Assembly (NCBI GenBank): GCA_022510425.1
Contig: JAFLTO010000002.1
Span: 1 to 64,000, forward strand
Direction: 5' to 3'
DNA length: 64,000 nt
Source: Muribaculaceae bacterium
GTDB lineage: Bacteria; Bacteroidota; Bacteroidia; Bacteroidales; Muribaculaceae
The notes under the pieces were generated by a model. That model saw only the letters and a list, made by a program, of their open reading frames with translations, searched no databases and had not been told where the DNA came from. A program made the position numbers and the translations under genes. This document shows positions 7,762-16,451 of this stretch, one piece after another; within the stretch, counting starts at the first letter, position 1, and every line of letters begins with the position of its first letter.

Positions 7762-10569
7762 ATGAAATTCCATAATATAAAAACGTTGGCATTCGCGGGC
7801 TCCCTTGTAATGGCAGCAAGCTGTACCGACAATTCCTGGAACGACACATTCCTTGATGGTTTCGAAGGAGGTCCCACCTATGATAAAACTGTGACCGTGG
7901 AATATACGCTGACCACAACTGATTACGAAACCATCGGACAGGCACTTTATAACCAAGCGGAGACAGACGAGGAAAAGGCAGCTGCAAATTTTATCCGCAA
8001 CAACCACTACTTCGATCAGAACGGTCTCTATCCGGCTCAGAAAGCAGTTCCTGTATTACTGAACCAGAATCAAACAGACTTCTTTATCTACAACGATGGC
8101 TCTACAGTGCAAGTGAACTTGTTGCAAGCTGAGACACCGGCAGAAGTTTCGGCTATATCAGCAGCTCCACGCTTAGTGCTTGATAAAGCACCTACTGCAT
8201 TATCTGAAATTACAGGAATGCTAAATTCAGAATATCCTGATGCACAACCGGGTGACTTTGCAATAGTTTCCTATCCGGGTTCAGAATCAAATCCGGGTTC
8301 CGGTTCGGGTTCCGGCAGTGGCTCAGGAAGCGGATCCACAAGCACCGAGCTAACCTCAAATATCAAGAATCTTTCAGAGGGTGCCACACTTACAGCCACT
8401 GCAGTTGTGACGGCTCAAAGCACCCGTGGACTCATCCTTACTGACAAAGCAGGTTCCATTTTCTATTACAATAATAATGTAGACCTTTCGAGTTATCCGA
8501 TCGGCACAATTGTTAATGTTTCCGGTACAGTAGCAGTGTATGGAGGGTTTCAGTTGACAAGCACAGCAACTCTCACCAAAGTGGGATCAGAAACTTATTC
8601 CTATCCCACCCCGACCATCTATACCTCTACTATGATTAGTGATGCCATTACAGCCAATACCCCAATGACAGCCCAATACATCAGCTTCGAGGGGACTCTG
8701 GACATCAATGGCAACTACTATAACATCAACATACCGGGTGTGGAAAACGGTCAGGGAAGCCTTTACACTCCAACCGATGCATTGAAAAACAAGCTTGAGT
8801 CGGGTAAAACATACACCTTTACAGGGTATTTCACAGGTATCACCAGCGGCAAATATTTCTATATGGTGCTGACAAATGCCACAGAGGTTTCCACCAAATC
8901 TCGTGGTTACTTCACTAATACCAGAGCTGATTACTGGACAGTTTCTGAGGCTCTCGCACAGATAGCAGGAGGATACGAAGGAGAAGCGACTGTGGAAGGT
9001 TATATAATCTCTATAACAGAACTTAGCACTTCCTATGGTAACGCAACCTATGTTATAGCCGATAACTCCACCGACACCGAAGGTCTTATCGTCTATAGAG
9101 GTTATTACCTCAACGGGGAGAAATTCACGGCTGACGATCAAATCAAGGTTGGCGACAAGGTAGTGGTGAGTGGAAGTCTGGTAAATTACGGAGGCACCAC
9201 ACCCGAGTTCACTACAGGCAGCAAGATTTTAAGTCTCAATGGAGAAGGCGGCAGCACAGGTGATGACAGCGGTTCAACAGGAGGAGATGACAACAACGGC
9301 GGTAACACCGGAGGCGATGATACCGGCAGTTATTGGACCGTTTCCCAGGCTCTGTCAATGATTGCAAACGGTTATGAAGGTGAAGCAACGGTAGGTGGTT
9401 ACGTTATCAGCATTACAGACCTCAGCACAAGCTATGGAAATGCCACTTACACCATCGGTGACAATGCCACTGACACAGAAGGACTACTCGTTTATAGAGG
9501 TTACTATTTGAACGGTGACAAATTTACATCGGAAGATCAGCTCAAGGTTGGTGACCAAGTCGTGGTTTCCGGCAGCCTTGTGAACTATAACGGCACTTAT
9601 GAATTCACCAGCGGCAATAAGATTGTAAGCATCAACGGAGAAGGAACCGTGGGAGGCGGCTTTGAAGAAGCTACTGCCATCAACCTCGTTTATATGTTCA
9701 ATGGCACTACTTGGGCCGCAGCTGATAATGCAGTGGCCATGGACGGAGAGGCATACACAGCCATGGGGTTGACTCCCAATTCTCTCTCAGATCCGGCAAT
9801 CTATTTGCCAATTTATATGAAGAATACTTATCCTTATACAGCAGCCGGTACGGTGAAATATGTAGCCTACAACCTTGGCAATAATTCAAGTGCTTGTGCT
9901 CAGATGGAATATGACGGTCAAAATTGGACTTATGTAGACAACTACATCCAAGACAAAGTGGCAGCCTTCGGTAAGTCTGGCGGCGTATACACCTTCCGAA
10001 AATATATTGGCGAGGAAGTATTCAATCTATACACAGGTGATAAGATTGGTTTGAACTGCAGCTATCTGATTGTTTACGGTGGCGTTTGTATGGAACCGGT
10101 ACCCACAGGTAAAACCTACGGTTATCCGGGTGAAACTGAAGTTACCATCAACGATACATCTATCGTAATGCCTAATGGCGACAATTCATTCACCTTCACC
10201 ACAACCACCGAATATAACGGCAATACATATACAGCTCCGGAAGGATATTTCATGATCCTCGACTCCAACGGCAGATATATGTATCTGCAAGGTACTTACT
10301 CAAGTTTCAATGTGAGAAGCAATAACGCTTACATTGAATCTGACGGAAGTATCTCCGTTCAATACTTGTTCAAGGCTACCAAGGAATCAGACGGCACCTG
10401 GAGAATTGTGAATGAACAGGATATCACCAGAACGCTCTATTATTCCGACGGCAACAATGACTTCGCAGCTTACACCGACGAACAACTCGACAGATATGTA
10501 GGACGCTTGCCATATCTCTATATTTCAGAGACAAGCACACCGGTGGCTGATGACGAAAATGCAGAATAA
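7762..10569 (+). CDS. Large surface lipoprotein with three OB-fold-like modules
   Basis: Protein of 935 residues. Lipobox MAAS-Cys21 gives a lipoprotein. Residues 40-125 hold an N-terminal domain seen in Bacteroidales surface lipoproteins (TVEYTLTTTDYETIGQALY). A Gly-Ser linker at 172-195 precedes domain A (197-378), the same module as in the nuclease. Domain B occurs twice (391-495 and 524-628), separated by a Gly/Asp/Ser-rich linker. The C-terminal 300 residues are beta-rich with no recognised catalytic motif. Co-transcribed with the TonB receptor, it takes the position where a substrate-capturing lipoprotein is expected. Nucleic-acid binding is inferred from the OB-like modules and the nuclease context only. 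Confidence 0.82.
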   Translation: MKFHNIKTLAFAGSLVMAASCTDNSWNDTFLDGFEGGPTYDKTVTVEYTLTTTDYETIGQALYNQAETDEEKAAANFIRNNHYFDQNGLYPAQKAVPVLLNQNQTDFFIYNDGSTVQVNLLQAETPAEVSAISAAPRLVLDKAPTALSEITGMLNSEYPDAQPGDFAIVSYPGSESNPGSGSGSGSGSGSGSTSTELTSNIKNLSEGATLTATAVVTAQSTRGLILTDKAGSIFYYNNNVDLSSYPIGTIVNVSGTVAVYGGFQLTSTATLTKVGSETYSYPTPTIYTSTMISDAITANTPMTAQYISFEGTLDINGNYYNINIPGVENGQGSLYTPTDALKNKLESGKTYTFTGYFTGITSGKYFYMVLTNATEVSTKSRGYFTNTRADYWTVSEALAQIAGGYEGEATVEGYIISITELSTSYGNATYVIADNSTDTEGLIVYRGYYLNGEKFTADDQIKVGDKVVVSGSLVNYGGTTPEFTTGSKILSLNGEGGSTGDDSGSTGGDDNNGGNTGGDDTGSYWTVSQALSMIANGYEGEATVGGYVISITDLSTSYGNATYTIGDNATDTEGLLVYRGYYLNGDKFTSEDQLKVGDQVVVSGSLVNYNGTYEFTSGNKIVSINGEGTVGGGFEEATAINLVYMFNGTTWAAADNAVAMDGEAYTAMGLTPNSLSDPAIYLPIYMKNTYPYTAAGTVKYVAYNLGNNSSACAQMEYDGQNWTYVDNYIQDKVAAFGKSGGVYTFRKYIGEEVFNLYTGDKIGLNCSYLIVYGGVCMEPVPTGKTYGYPGETEVTINDTSIVMPNGDNSFTFTTTTEYNGNTYTAPEGYFMILDSNGRYMYLQGTYSSFNVRSNNAYIESDGSISVQYLFKATKESDGTWRIVNEQDITRTLYYSDGNNDFAAYTDEQLDRYVGRLPYLYISETSTPVADDENAE
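8350..8895 (+). repeat. Domain A copy 2 (OB-fold-like)
   Basis: Encodes lipoprotein residues 197-378, the counterpart of the nuclease region at 3416-3955 on the opposite strand. Confidence 0.85.
8932..9246 (+). repeat. Domain B copy 1
   Basis: Encodes residues 391-495, starting YWTVSEAL and carrying YEGEATVEGYI, TSYGNATYVI, VYRGYYLNGEKF and VVVSGSLVNY. It is repeated at 9331 and three more times in the next gene. Confidence 0.88.
9331..9645 (+). repeat. Domain B copy 2
   Basis: Encodes residues 524-628 (YWTVSQAL, YEGEATVGGYV, TSYGNATYTI, VYRGYYLNGDKF), close to copy 1 at both protein and DNA level, which suggests recent tandem duplication. Confidence 0.88.
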
Positions 10570-10591
10570 TATTTCTATATGAATAACTTTG

Positions 10592-10622
10592 AAAGGAGCG
10601 GGCTTATTACCCGCTCCTTTTT
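10592..10622 (+). terminator. Terminator of the TonB receptor operon
   Basis: Stem AAAGGAGCGGG (10592-10602) with CCCGCTCCTTT (10610-10620), loop CTTATTA, followed by further T residues. It is a strong intrinsic terminator 22 nt after the lipoprotein stop. Confidence 0.85.
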
Positions 10623-10657
10623 AAATGAAGTGTCTTTTAATTTTGGGTAAATTGAAG

Positions 10658-10665
10658 TAAATTTG
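10658..10665 (+). promoter_or_regulatory. -7 element upstream of the secreted repeat protein
   Basis: TAAATTTG followed by C matches the consensus, 27 nt before the chosen start. TTTT at 10635-10638 lies 19 nt upstream as an imperfect -33 element. With the terminator just before it, this gene has its own transcript. Confidence 0.6.
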
Positions 10666-10692
10666 CATTAATAAAACCAAATAAAAATGCTT

Positions 10693-11928
10693 ATGAAAAA
10701 ATTTTTACTATCACTTGCGGTAATCGCATGCGGGCTATCAGCCTCAGCCCAGTATGGTACAGTTGAAGCCCCAATTTCTGTGGCTGACGCTTTGGAATTT
10801 ATGAACGCAGGCTATGAAGGAGAAGCCGTAGTTAAAGGTATTGTTTCCAAAGTATCAGAAGTGAATACTTCTTATGGAAACGCTACATACTTCATCAAAG
10901 ATTCTCTTGAAGATGAAGAAAGCCTCGAAGTATATAGAGGTTATGGCCTAAACGGTGATAAATTCACAGCGAGCAGTGAGTTACTTGAAGGAGCAATCGT
11001 TGTTGTTTCAGGAAAATTACAGAATTACAACGGAACATTCGAATTTGCACAAGGAAATAAACTTGAAAGCTATGTTGCTCCCGAGGTAACACCGGATGTG
11101 CCGGATGCTCCTCAAGATGTGATTAATGTGGCTGAAGCATTAGAACTTATTTCCCAGAACTACAGAGGTGAAGCTACTGTAAAAGGTATAATTTCTGAAG
11201 TGAGCATTAGCTTGGATTATGGCAATGCAACTTACACCATCAAGGACAACTTGGAAGATGAAGAAGGTCTTGTGGTTTACAGAGGCTATAGTCTGGATGG
11301 CGAAAAATTCACTACTGAAGATGAAATAGAAGTAGGTGGCACAGTTGTTGTTTTAGGCACTTTGACTCTTTATGGTTCTACTCCTGAAGTCAATACAGGC
11401 AGCAAAATCTTAGAATATACAGCTCCCAATGGTGAGAATGTAAAACCTGAGGTTCCTGAGGCTCCGGAAGGTGTAATCACGGTAGCTGAGGCTCTTCAGT
11501 TATTGTCAGATGGTTACGAAGGTGAAGCTACCGTAGAAGGTATTATTTCTTCAATTCAAGAAATAAGCACTTCTTATGGCAATGCCACATACTTCATCAA
11601 AGATTCTCTTGAAGATGAAGTAAGCCTTGAAATTTACAGAGGTTACTATATTGATGGCGAAAAATTCACATCAGAAGATCAAATCGAAGTTGGTGGAACT
11701 GTTATCGTAACCGGTAAACTCGTTAACTACAACGGCACATTCGAATTTACAACCGGCAGCCGGATTGTAGAATATTCTGCTCCTTCAAATAGTATCGATA
11801 GTATTGTGAATGGTAATGCACCTGTTGAATACTACAATCTCCAAGGTGTACGCGTTAACAATCCTGCACAAGGCGCCCTCTATATCATCCGCCAAGGCAA
11901 GAAAACTACCAAAGCAATCATCCGCTAA
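10693..11928 (+). CDS. Secreted protein of three domain-B repeats with C-terminal sorting tail
   Basis: Protein of 411 residues from the start giving MKKFLLSLAVIACGLSASAQ, a clean signal peptide; an ATG two codons earlier (10687) is equally possible. The mature part is three domain-B repeats of about 100 residues, each with YxGEAxVKGI, SYGNATYxIKD, YRGYxxxGEKF and VVxGxL blocks. Pro/Val-rich linkers (PEVTPDVPDAP, KPEVPEAPEG) separate them. The tail YYNLQGVRVNNPAQGALYII matches the C-terminal signal of Bacteroidales exported proteins probably sent through type 9 secretion. The same domain occurs twice in the upstream lipoprotein. No catalytic motif is visible, so a binding or surface-matrix role is likely. 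Confidence 0.8.
   Translation: MKKFLLSLAVIACGLSASAQYGTVEAPISVADALEFMNAGYEGEAVVKGIVSKVSEVNTSYGNATYFIKDSLEDEESLEVYRGYGLNGDKFTASSELLEGAIVVVSGKLQNYNGTFEFAQGNKLESYVAPEVTPDVPDAPQDVINVAEALELISQNYRGEATVKGIISEVSISLDYGNATYTIKDNLEDEEGLVVYRGYSLDGEKFTTEDEIEVGGTVVVLGTLTLYGSTPEVNTGSKILEYTAPNGENVKPEVPEAPEGVITVAEALQLLSDGYEGEATVEGIISSIQEISTSYGNATYFIKDSLEDEVSLEIYRGYYIDGEKFTSEDQIEVGGTVIVTGKLVNYNGTFEFTTGSRIVEYSAPSNSIDSIVNGNAPVEYYNLQGVRVNNPAQGALYIIRQGKKTTKAIIR
10774..11775 (+). repeat. Three tandem domain-B modules
   Basis: Copies at about 10774-11073, 11122-11418 and 11476-11775. Copies 1 and 3 share TSYGNATYFIKDSLEDE; copy 2 has LDYGNATYTIKDNLEDE. Confidence 0.88.
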
Positions 11929-11987
11929 TTCCAAAAGAATAGTAACTTATACAAGTATAGCCATTAAGAGGCTGTCTTAAAATAATC

Positions 11988-12015
11988 GGGGCGACTTTAC
12001 AAGGTCGCTCCTTTA
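11988..12015 (+). terminator. Intrinsic terminator
   Basis: GGGGCGAC pairs with GTCGCTCC (one G-U) around TTTACAAG and is followed by TTTATTTAT. It ends transcription of the repeat-protein gene. Confidence 0.7.
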
Positions 12016-12036
12016 TTTATATATCTGCTTTTTTAG

Positions 12037-12044
12037 TAACTTTG
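12037..12044 (+). promoter_or_regulatory. -7 element of tamL
   Basis: TAACTTTG followed by C, only 8 nt before the TTG start. A terminator ends 22 nt upstream, so no other promoter fits. The mRNA would be leaderless or almost so. Confidence 0.65.
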
Positions 12045-12051
12045 CTAAAGA

Positions 12052-14382
12052 TTGAAATTTCGGCGATTACATATATTACCGCTCTTCCTTATTATGCTGC
12101 TTGCAAGTGCTTGCAGCAGTACCCGTCATGTGCCAGAAAACAATTACCTGCTCGATAGGGTGAATATCGAAATAGACGACTCCACAAATACTGTTAAGGC
12201 TTCGGAATTAAGCGCATACATACGTCAACTGCCGAATCATAAGATGCTTTGGAGTCTTAAACTAAGGCTCGGCGTTTACAATATGAGCGGTAATGATTCT
12301 ACAAAATGGTGGAACAAATGGGTGAGAAAACTTGGAGAAGCGCCTGTGATCTATGATTCCACACTTATGCAGGCAAGTGTGGATCAGTTGGAAAAGGCTA
12401 TGATTAACAAAGGGTATCTATACGCCACCGCTTCTGCCGATACTGTGAGGGAAAATAAGAAGATACGTGTAAATTATCACGTGAAAGCCGGAACACAATA
12501 TATGGTGGACCGGGTGGATTATGTTTTCCCTGATTCCATATTCCAAAATCTCGTAATGACAGATTCCGATAATTTTATAGTCAAACCGGGAATACCCTTA
12601 GACAGGAATCTTCTTGAGACCCAAAGAGAGCATATCGCAACACTTTTCAAGAATCAAGGTTATTATGGTTTCAGCAAAGAATTTGTAACCTTTAATGCTG
12701 ACACAACTTCAGGAAGTAATTTGGTGGATCTAACTATGAAAATCAATCCACCATATGAGAAACCAACCGGTAATATAATGACCCATGAAAAATATTATAT
12801 CAAGGATATTAGATTTATCACTGATTTCGATCCTTCATTGGGTGAATCCTCTGAAGAAATGATAAAACGTTTCCAGAGGACAGACTATAAAGATCTGGAA
12901 ATTTATAGTAACGGCAAACCCTATCTTCGTCCAAGTGTATTATATGAAAATTGTTTCTTAAGCACCGAAGAACCCTACAATCAGTCACAAGTGGACAGGA
13001 CTTATAGCTCTTTATCGAGACTGGGAATTCTAAAATTCATAAATATAGCCTTTGTACCCGCGGGGTCTGAAGATGGTAAGAACATGCTCGATACATATAT
13101 TCTCCTCACGCCGGGGAAAAGTCAAAGCGTATCGTTTGAATTGGAAGGCACCAATTCTGAAGGTGACTTAGGAGTAGCGGCTGCCGTGTCATATACACAT
13201 AGGAATATCGGAAAAGGATCAGAAACACTCAACACTAAGCTAAGGGGTGCTTACGAATCATTGAGCGGTAACCTTGAAGGATTAATCCACGACCGCTATA
13301 TGGAGTATTCCCTCGATGTAGGACTCACCTACCCCAAATTTAAATTCCCGTTTCTTAAGGAGTCATTCAAACGAAGAGTGAATGCCACATCTGAATTGAA
13401 TGTGAGCATGTCGTATCAAGAACGACCGGAATATACACGTATTATTTCCACAGCCGGCTGGTCTTACAGATGGGTGAACAGGAAAGATAAAAATGTGTAT
13501 CTTTTCACTCCTATTGACATAAACTATGTTTATCTGCCGGAAAGCACCTTAGATTTCATCAACAATATAGCTCCCGACAATCCGCTTCTGAAATATAGTT
13601 ATGAAGATCATTTCATCATGAGAATGGGATTCACTTTTTATCATTCCAATAAAAGGGAAGAAAAGCCATGGGATGTATCCATGCAACGCAACATCTATAC
13701 TATCAGAGCCAATTTTGAAACTGCCGGAAATATACTTTATCTGTTGAACATGATTTTCCGTCCAAGGAGCCATGTGAGCAGTGATCCTTTCAAACTCTTC
13801 GGTATTTATTATTCACAATATTTCAAATTAAATGCCGATTATGGTTTCCTGCATATCTTTGATAACCGAAACTCTCTTGCACTACATGCAGGGTTTGGTT
13901 TAGGATACCCTTATGGCAACTCAACTATCCTGCCCTTTGAAAAGAGATTCTATGGAGGAGGCGCTAATGGTGTGAGAGGTTGGGACGTTCGTACCCTTGG
14001 ACCGGGAAGTTATCCCGGCAATAACTCGGTAAGTGATTTTATAAATCAGTGCGGTGACATCCGGTTGATTCTGAGCGCAGAGATGAGAACTAAACTTTTC
14101 TGGGTGCTTGAATTAGCTGCATTCATAGATGCCGGCAATATCTGGACGATTCACAATTATCCCAACCAACCGGGAGGTTTGTTCCAATTCAATAAATTCT
14201 ACAAACAATTGGCAGCATCCTATGGACTTGGATTAAGATTTGATTTCACATATTTTCTTCTTCGATTCGATATGGGAATGAAAGCTCATAATCCGGCTAT
14301 GAACCAAGAGCCATGGCCTCTCATACATCCGCGGTGGCATCGAGATTCATCTTTTCATTTCTCAATCGGATATCCGTTTTAA
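12052..14382 (+). CDS. tamL: TamL, lipidated TamA/BamA-family outer-membrane protein
   Basis: Omp85-superfamily protein of 776 residues. It has a lipobox LASA-Cys21 followed by SSTRHVPENNYLLDRV, the hallmark N-terminus of the Bacteroidota TamA-like lipoprotein. Residues 30-340 hold POTRA-like segments and 350-776 the D15-type barrel, with FYGGGANGVRGWD as the conserved barrel-lid motif and terminal Phe. TamL-type proteins are thought to insert or move envelope proteins or lipids together with TamB. No tamB is adjacent here. The start is TTG: an in-frame TAA lies at 12046-12048 and the next Met falls within the signal sequence. The downstream phosphatase gene is 51 nt away. Confidence 0.85.
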   Translation: MKFRRLHILPLFLIMLLASACSSTRHVPENNYLLDRVNIEIDDSTNTVKASELSAYIRQLPNHKMLWSLKLRLGVYNMSGNDSTKWWNKWVRKLGEAPVIYDSTLMQASVDQLEKAMINKGYLYATASADTVRENKKIRVNYHVKAGTQYMVDRVDYVFPDSIFQNLVMTDSDNFIVKPGIPLDRNLLETQREHIATLFKNQGYYGFSKEFVTFNADTTSGSNLVDLTMKINPPYEKPTGNIMTHEKYYIKDIRFITDFDPSLGESSEEMIKRFQRTDYKDLEIYSNGKPYLRPSVLYENCFLSTEEPYNQSQVDRTYSSLSRLGILKFINIAFVPAGSEDGKNMLDTYILLTPGKSQSVSFELEGTNSEGDLGVAAAVSYTHRNIGKGSETLNTKLRGAYESLSGNLEGLIHDRYMEYSLDVGLTYPKFKFPFLKESFKRRVNATSELNVSMSYQERPEYTRIISTAGWSYRWVNRKDKNVYLFTPIDINYVYLPESTLDFINNIAPDNPLLKYSYEDHFIMRMGFTFYHSNKREEKPWDVSMQRNIYTIRANFETAGNILYLLNMIFRPRSHVSSDPFKLFGIYYSQYFKLNADYGFLHIFDNRNSLALHAGFGLGYPYGNSTILPFEKRFYGGGANGVRGWDVRTLGPGSYPGNNSVSDFINQCGDIRLILSAEMRTKLFWVLELAAFIDAGNIWTIHNYPNQPGGLFQFNKFYKQLAASYGLGLRFDFTYFLLRFDMGMKAHNPAMNQEPWPLIHPRWHRDSSFHFSIGYPF

Positions 14383-14433
14383 GGGATTGGTATAAGGGAT
14401 GAGGGATGAAGGATAAGATAAAAAAGATAAAAA

Positions 14434-15087
14434 ATGAAAAAACTATTGATATTTGATCTTGACGGCACACTACTTAATACAATCACTGATTTAGGTAAAG
14501 CCTGTAATTATGCCTTAGGAAAAATGGGATTTGCCACTCATCCTATTCAGGCGTATGCTTATATGGTTGGTAATGGGGTGAGAAACCTTATGAAAAAGGC
14601 TCAACAGGATGCAGATGAAGAAACAATTGACAAACTGCTGGAATATTTTAAGGAATATTACAACGATCATTGTCTTGACACCACCAAGCCTTATCCCGGA
14701 ATCACCGAATTGTTGGATAATCTTGTAAAGAATGACATAGCCATAGCTGTTGCCTCAAATAAATATCAGGAAGCCACAGAAAAAATTATAGCGGGAGCAC
14801 TTCCACAATTCAATTTCGTGGCTGTGGAAGGACAAATAGAAGGAAGAAACAGAAAACCGGATCCATCCATCATTTTTTCAGTGCTTGAGAAATTCCCTGT
14901 GGCAAAGAAAGATGTTATTTATATTGGAGATTCGGGAGTAGACATTGAATGTGCAAAAAGGGCTTGTGTGGAATCTATCGGAGTGACTTGGGGTTTCAGA
15001 TCAATAGCAGAACTCCGTAAAGCCAACGCTGATGTGATAGTGACTCATCCCGCAGAAATCCTCGACCATCTTAATGATGAATTCTAA
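14434..15087 (+). CDS. HAD-superfamily phosphatase, phosphoglycolate phosphatase-like
   Basis: Protein of 217 residues with all HAD motifs: FDLDGT with the nucleophile Asp8 and Asp10, VASNK as motif II, the lysine in GRNRKPDP as motif III and YIGDSGVDIE as motif IV. The helical cap between residues 20 and 90 marks subclass IA, as in Gph. The substrate cannot be told from sequence; phosphoglycolate or another small phosphate ester is usual. It probably shares the tamL transcript, as no promoter is seen in the 51-nt gap. Confidence 0.85.
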   Translation: MKKLLIFDLDGTLLNTITDLGKACNYALGKMGFATHPIQAYAYMVGNGVRNLMKKAQQDADEETIDKLLEYFKEYYNDHCLDTTKPYPGITELLDNLVKNDIAIAVASNKYQEATEKIIAGALPQFNFVAVEGQIEGRNRKPDPSIIFSVLEKFPVAKKDVIYIGDSGVDIECAKRACVESIGVTWGFRSIAELRKANADVIVTHPAEILDHLNDEF

Positions 15088-15103
15088 AGGTTGATAAGTG
15101 CGA

Positions 15104-15129
15104 TGTTCGGTGTAAACATTTTCCGAACA
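15104..15129. terminator. Possible bidirectional terminator hairpin
   Basis: TGTTCGG (15104-15110) and CCGAACA (15123-15129) pair around a 12-nt loop between the convergent phosphatase and permease genes. There is no T-run. Confidence 0.35.
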
Positions 15130-15131
15130 AG

Positions 15132-16451
15132 TTATTTTCTGCCGAATTGCGGATCTATCTTAACAAGGGAGCACACCAGGAAAGTAAGCGTGGAACTCAG
15201 CACCACGAGCCAGAAAAAATTCACATATCCCTGATTAAATCCTGAAGCAAAAAATTCAAAGGTGTCGAAATATTGATGTATCCAACCCGAGAACATACCA
15301 GGCACCATCATACCAATTGCCATGAAAGCCGTGCAGAAAGCATAGTGAGAAGTGGCACTTTCACCCCGGCTAAAATAAAGTAGATACAACATATAGGCGG
15401 AGAACCCGAAACCATATCCAAACTGCTCAATAAAAATGGCAATAGAAACAAGCACAAAACTTTCGGGCTGCCACATGGCAAGAAAGCAATAAAAAAGACA
15501 AGGCATAGTCAAAGCACATGCCATAGGAAACAACAATTTCTTAAGACCACCACGAGAAATTGCCACACCACCGGCTATTCCTCCGATCAAGAGTCCAATC
15601 ACGCCGATAGTGCCATTAACTAACCCTGCTTGTGCTGTGGTCAAACCCAATCCACCTATATCCCTTGAGGCAAGTAGAAAGGGTTGTACCAGTTTGATAC
15701 ATAAAGCCTCCGGAAATCTATAGAGCAACATGAAAGCCAAGGCAGCTAAAATGTGTGGCTTCTTAAAGAAGGTTGCAAAGGTCTTGAAAAAATCTTTGAT
15801 AATGTTCTTTCGGTTCACACCATTTATATGTCGGTCATCAGCCACTTTAGGAAGAGAGAAGTAATGGTAGATAGCAATGATGAAAAAGAAAACCGATAGG
15901 ATAGCAAAAATGTAAGCCCATGCTTTTGGAATATCTCCAAGAGAAGTTTCAAAATAGCCCGCAAGCAAAACCAAACCTCCTTGTCCGGCTATGCTGGCAA
16001 CCCTGTAGAAGGTAGACCTAACGCCAACAAAAGCTGCCTGCTGATGTGAATCAAGCCCCAGGAGGTAAAGGCCATCGGCTGAAACATCATGAGTGGCTGA
16101 ACAGAAAGCAATAAGCCAGAAAAAAATAAGTGTGATGGTAAAGAAAAAATTCCCGGGAAGAAAAAAAGCAACTCCTGCCATACCGAAGGCCATTGCGAAC
16201 TGCATGAGTATTATCCACCACCTTTTGGTTTTGAAAAGATCTATGAAGGGGCTCCAAAAGGGTTTTATAACCCATGGCAGGTATAACCATCCTGTAAAAA
16301 ATGCCATATCGGTCAGACTGACACCCAAGTTGGTATACATTATAACTGTAAGGGTGTTTACAGCAAAATAAGGCAAACCTTCGGCAATATAAAGTGAAGG
16401 AATCCACCACCAGGGCGACTCGGATCTCTTATGAGCAATAATTTTATTCAT
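15132..16451 (-). CDS. AmpG-like MFS permease
   Basis: Membrane protein of 439 residues with about 12 hydrophobic helices. The N-terminus WWWIPSLYIAEGLPYFAVN is typical of the AmpG / acetyl-CoA transporter (PAT) branch of MFS proteins; EGLPY is the characteristic element. AmpG proteins import anhydro-muropeptides for recycling. It is last in a four-gene operon after an exported amidase, a glycosyltransferase and a DUF4922 protein, and overlaps the DUF4922 stop by 4 nt. The exact muropeptide substrate is inferred from context. Confidence 0.8.
   Translation of the reverse strand: MNKIIAHKRSESPWWWIPSLYIAEGLPYFAVNTLTVIMYTNLGVSLTDMAFFTGWLYLPWVIKPFWSPFIDLFKTKRWWIILMQFAMAFGMAGVAFFLPGNFFFTITLIFFWLIAFCSATHDVSADGLYLLGLDSHQQAAFVGVRSTFYRVASIAGQGGLVLLAGYFETSLGDIPKAWAYIFAILSVFFFIIAIYHYFSLPKVADDRHINGVNRKNIIKDFFKTFATFFKKPHILAALAFMLLYRFPEALCIKLVQPFLLASRDIGGLGLTTAQAGLVNGTIGVIGLLIGGIAGGVAISRGGLKKLLFPMACALTMPCLFYCFLAMWQPESFVLVSIAIFIEQFGYGFGFSAYMLYLLYFSRGESATSHYAFCTAFMAIGMMVPGMFSGWIHQYFDTFEFFASGFNQGYVNFFWLVVLSSTLTFLVCSLVKIDPQFGRK

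Noticed and set aside
8281..8340. Gly-Ser repeat in the lipoprotein gene as phase-variation tract
   Set aside because: The repeat unit keeps the frame in six-base steps, so slippage would only change linker length.
8587..9141. Minus-strand open frame of about 184 codons
   Set aside because: Antisense to the OB-fold lipoprotein; it mirrors its repeats.
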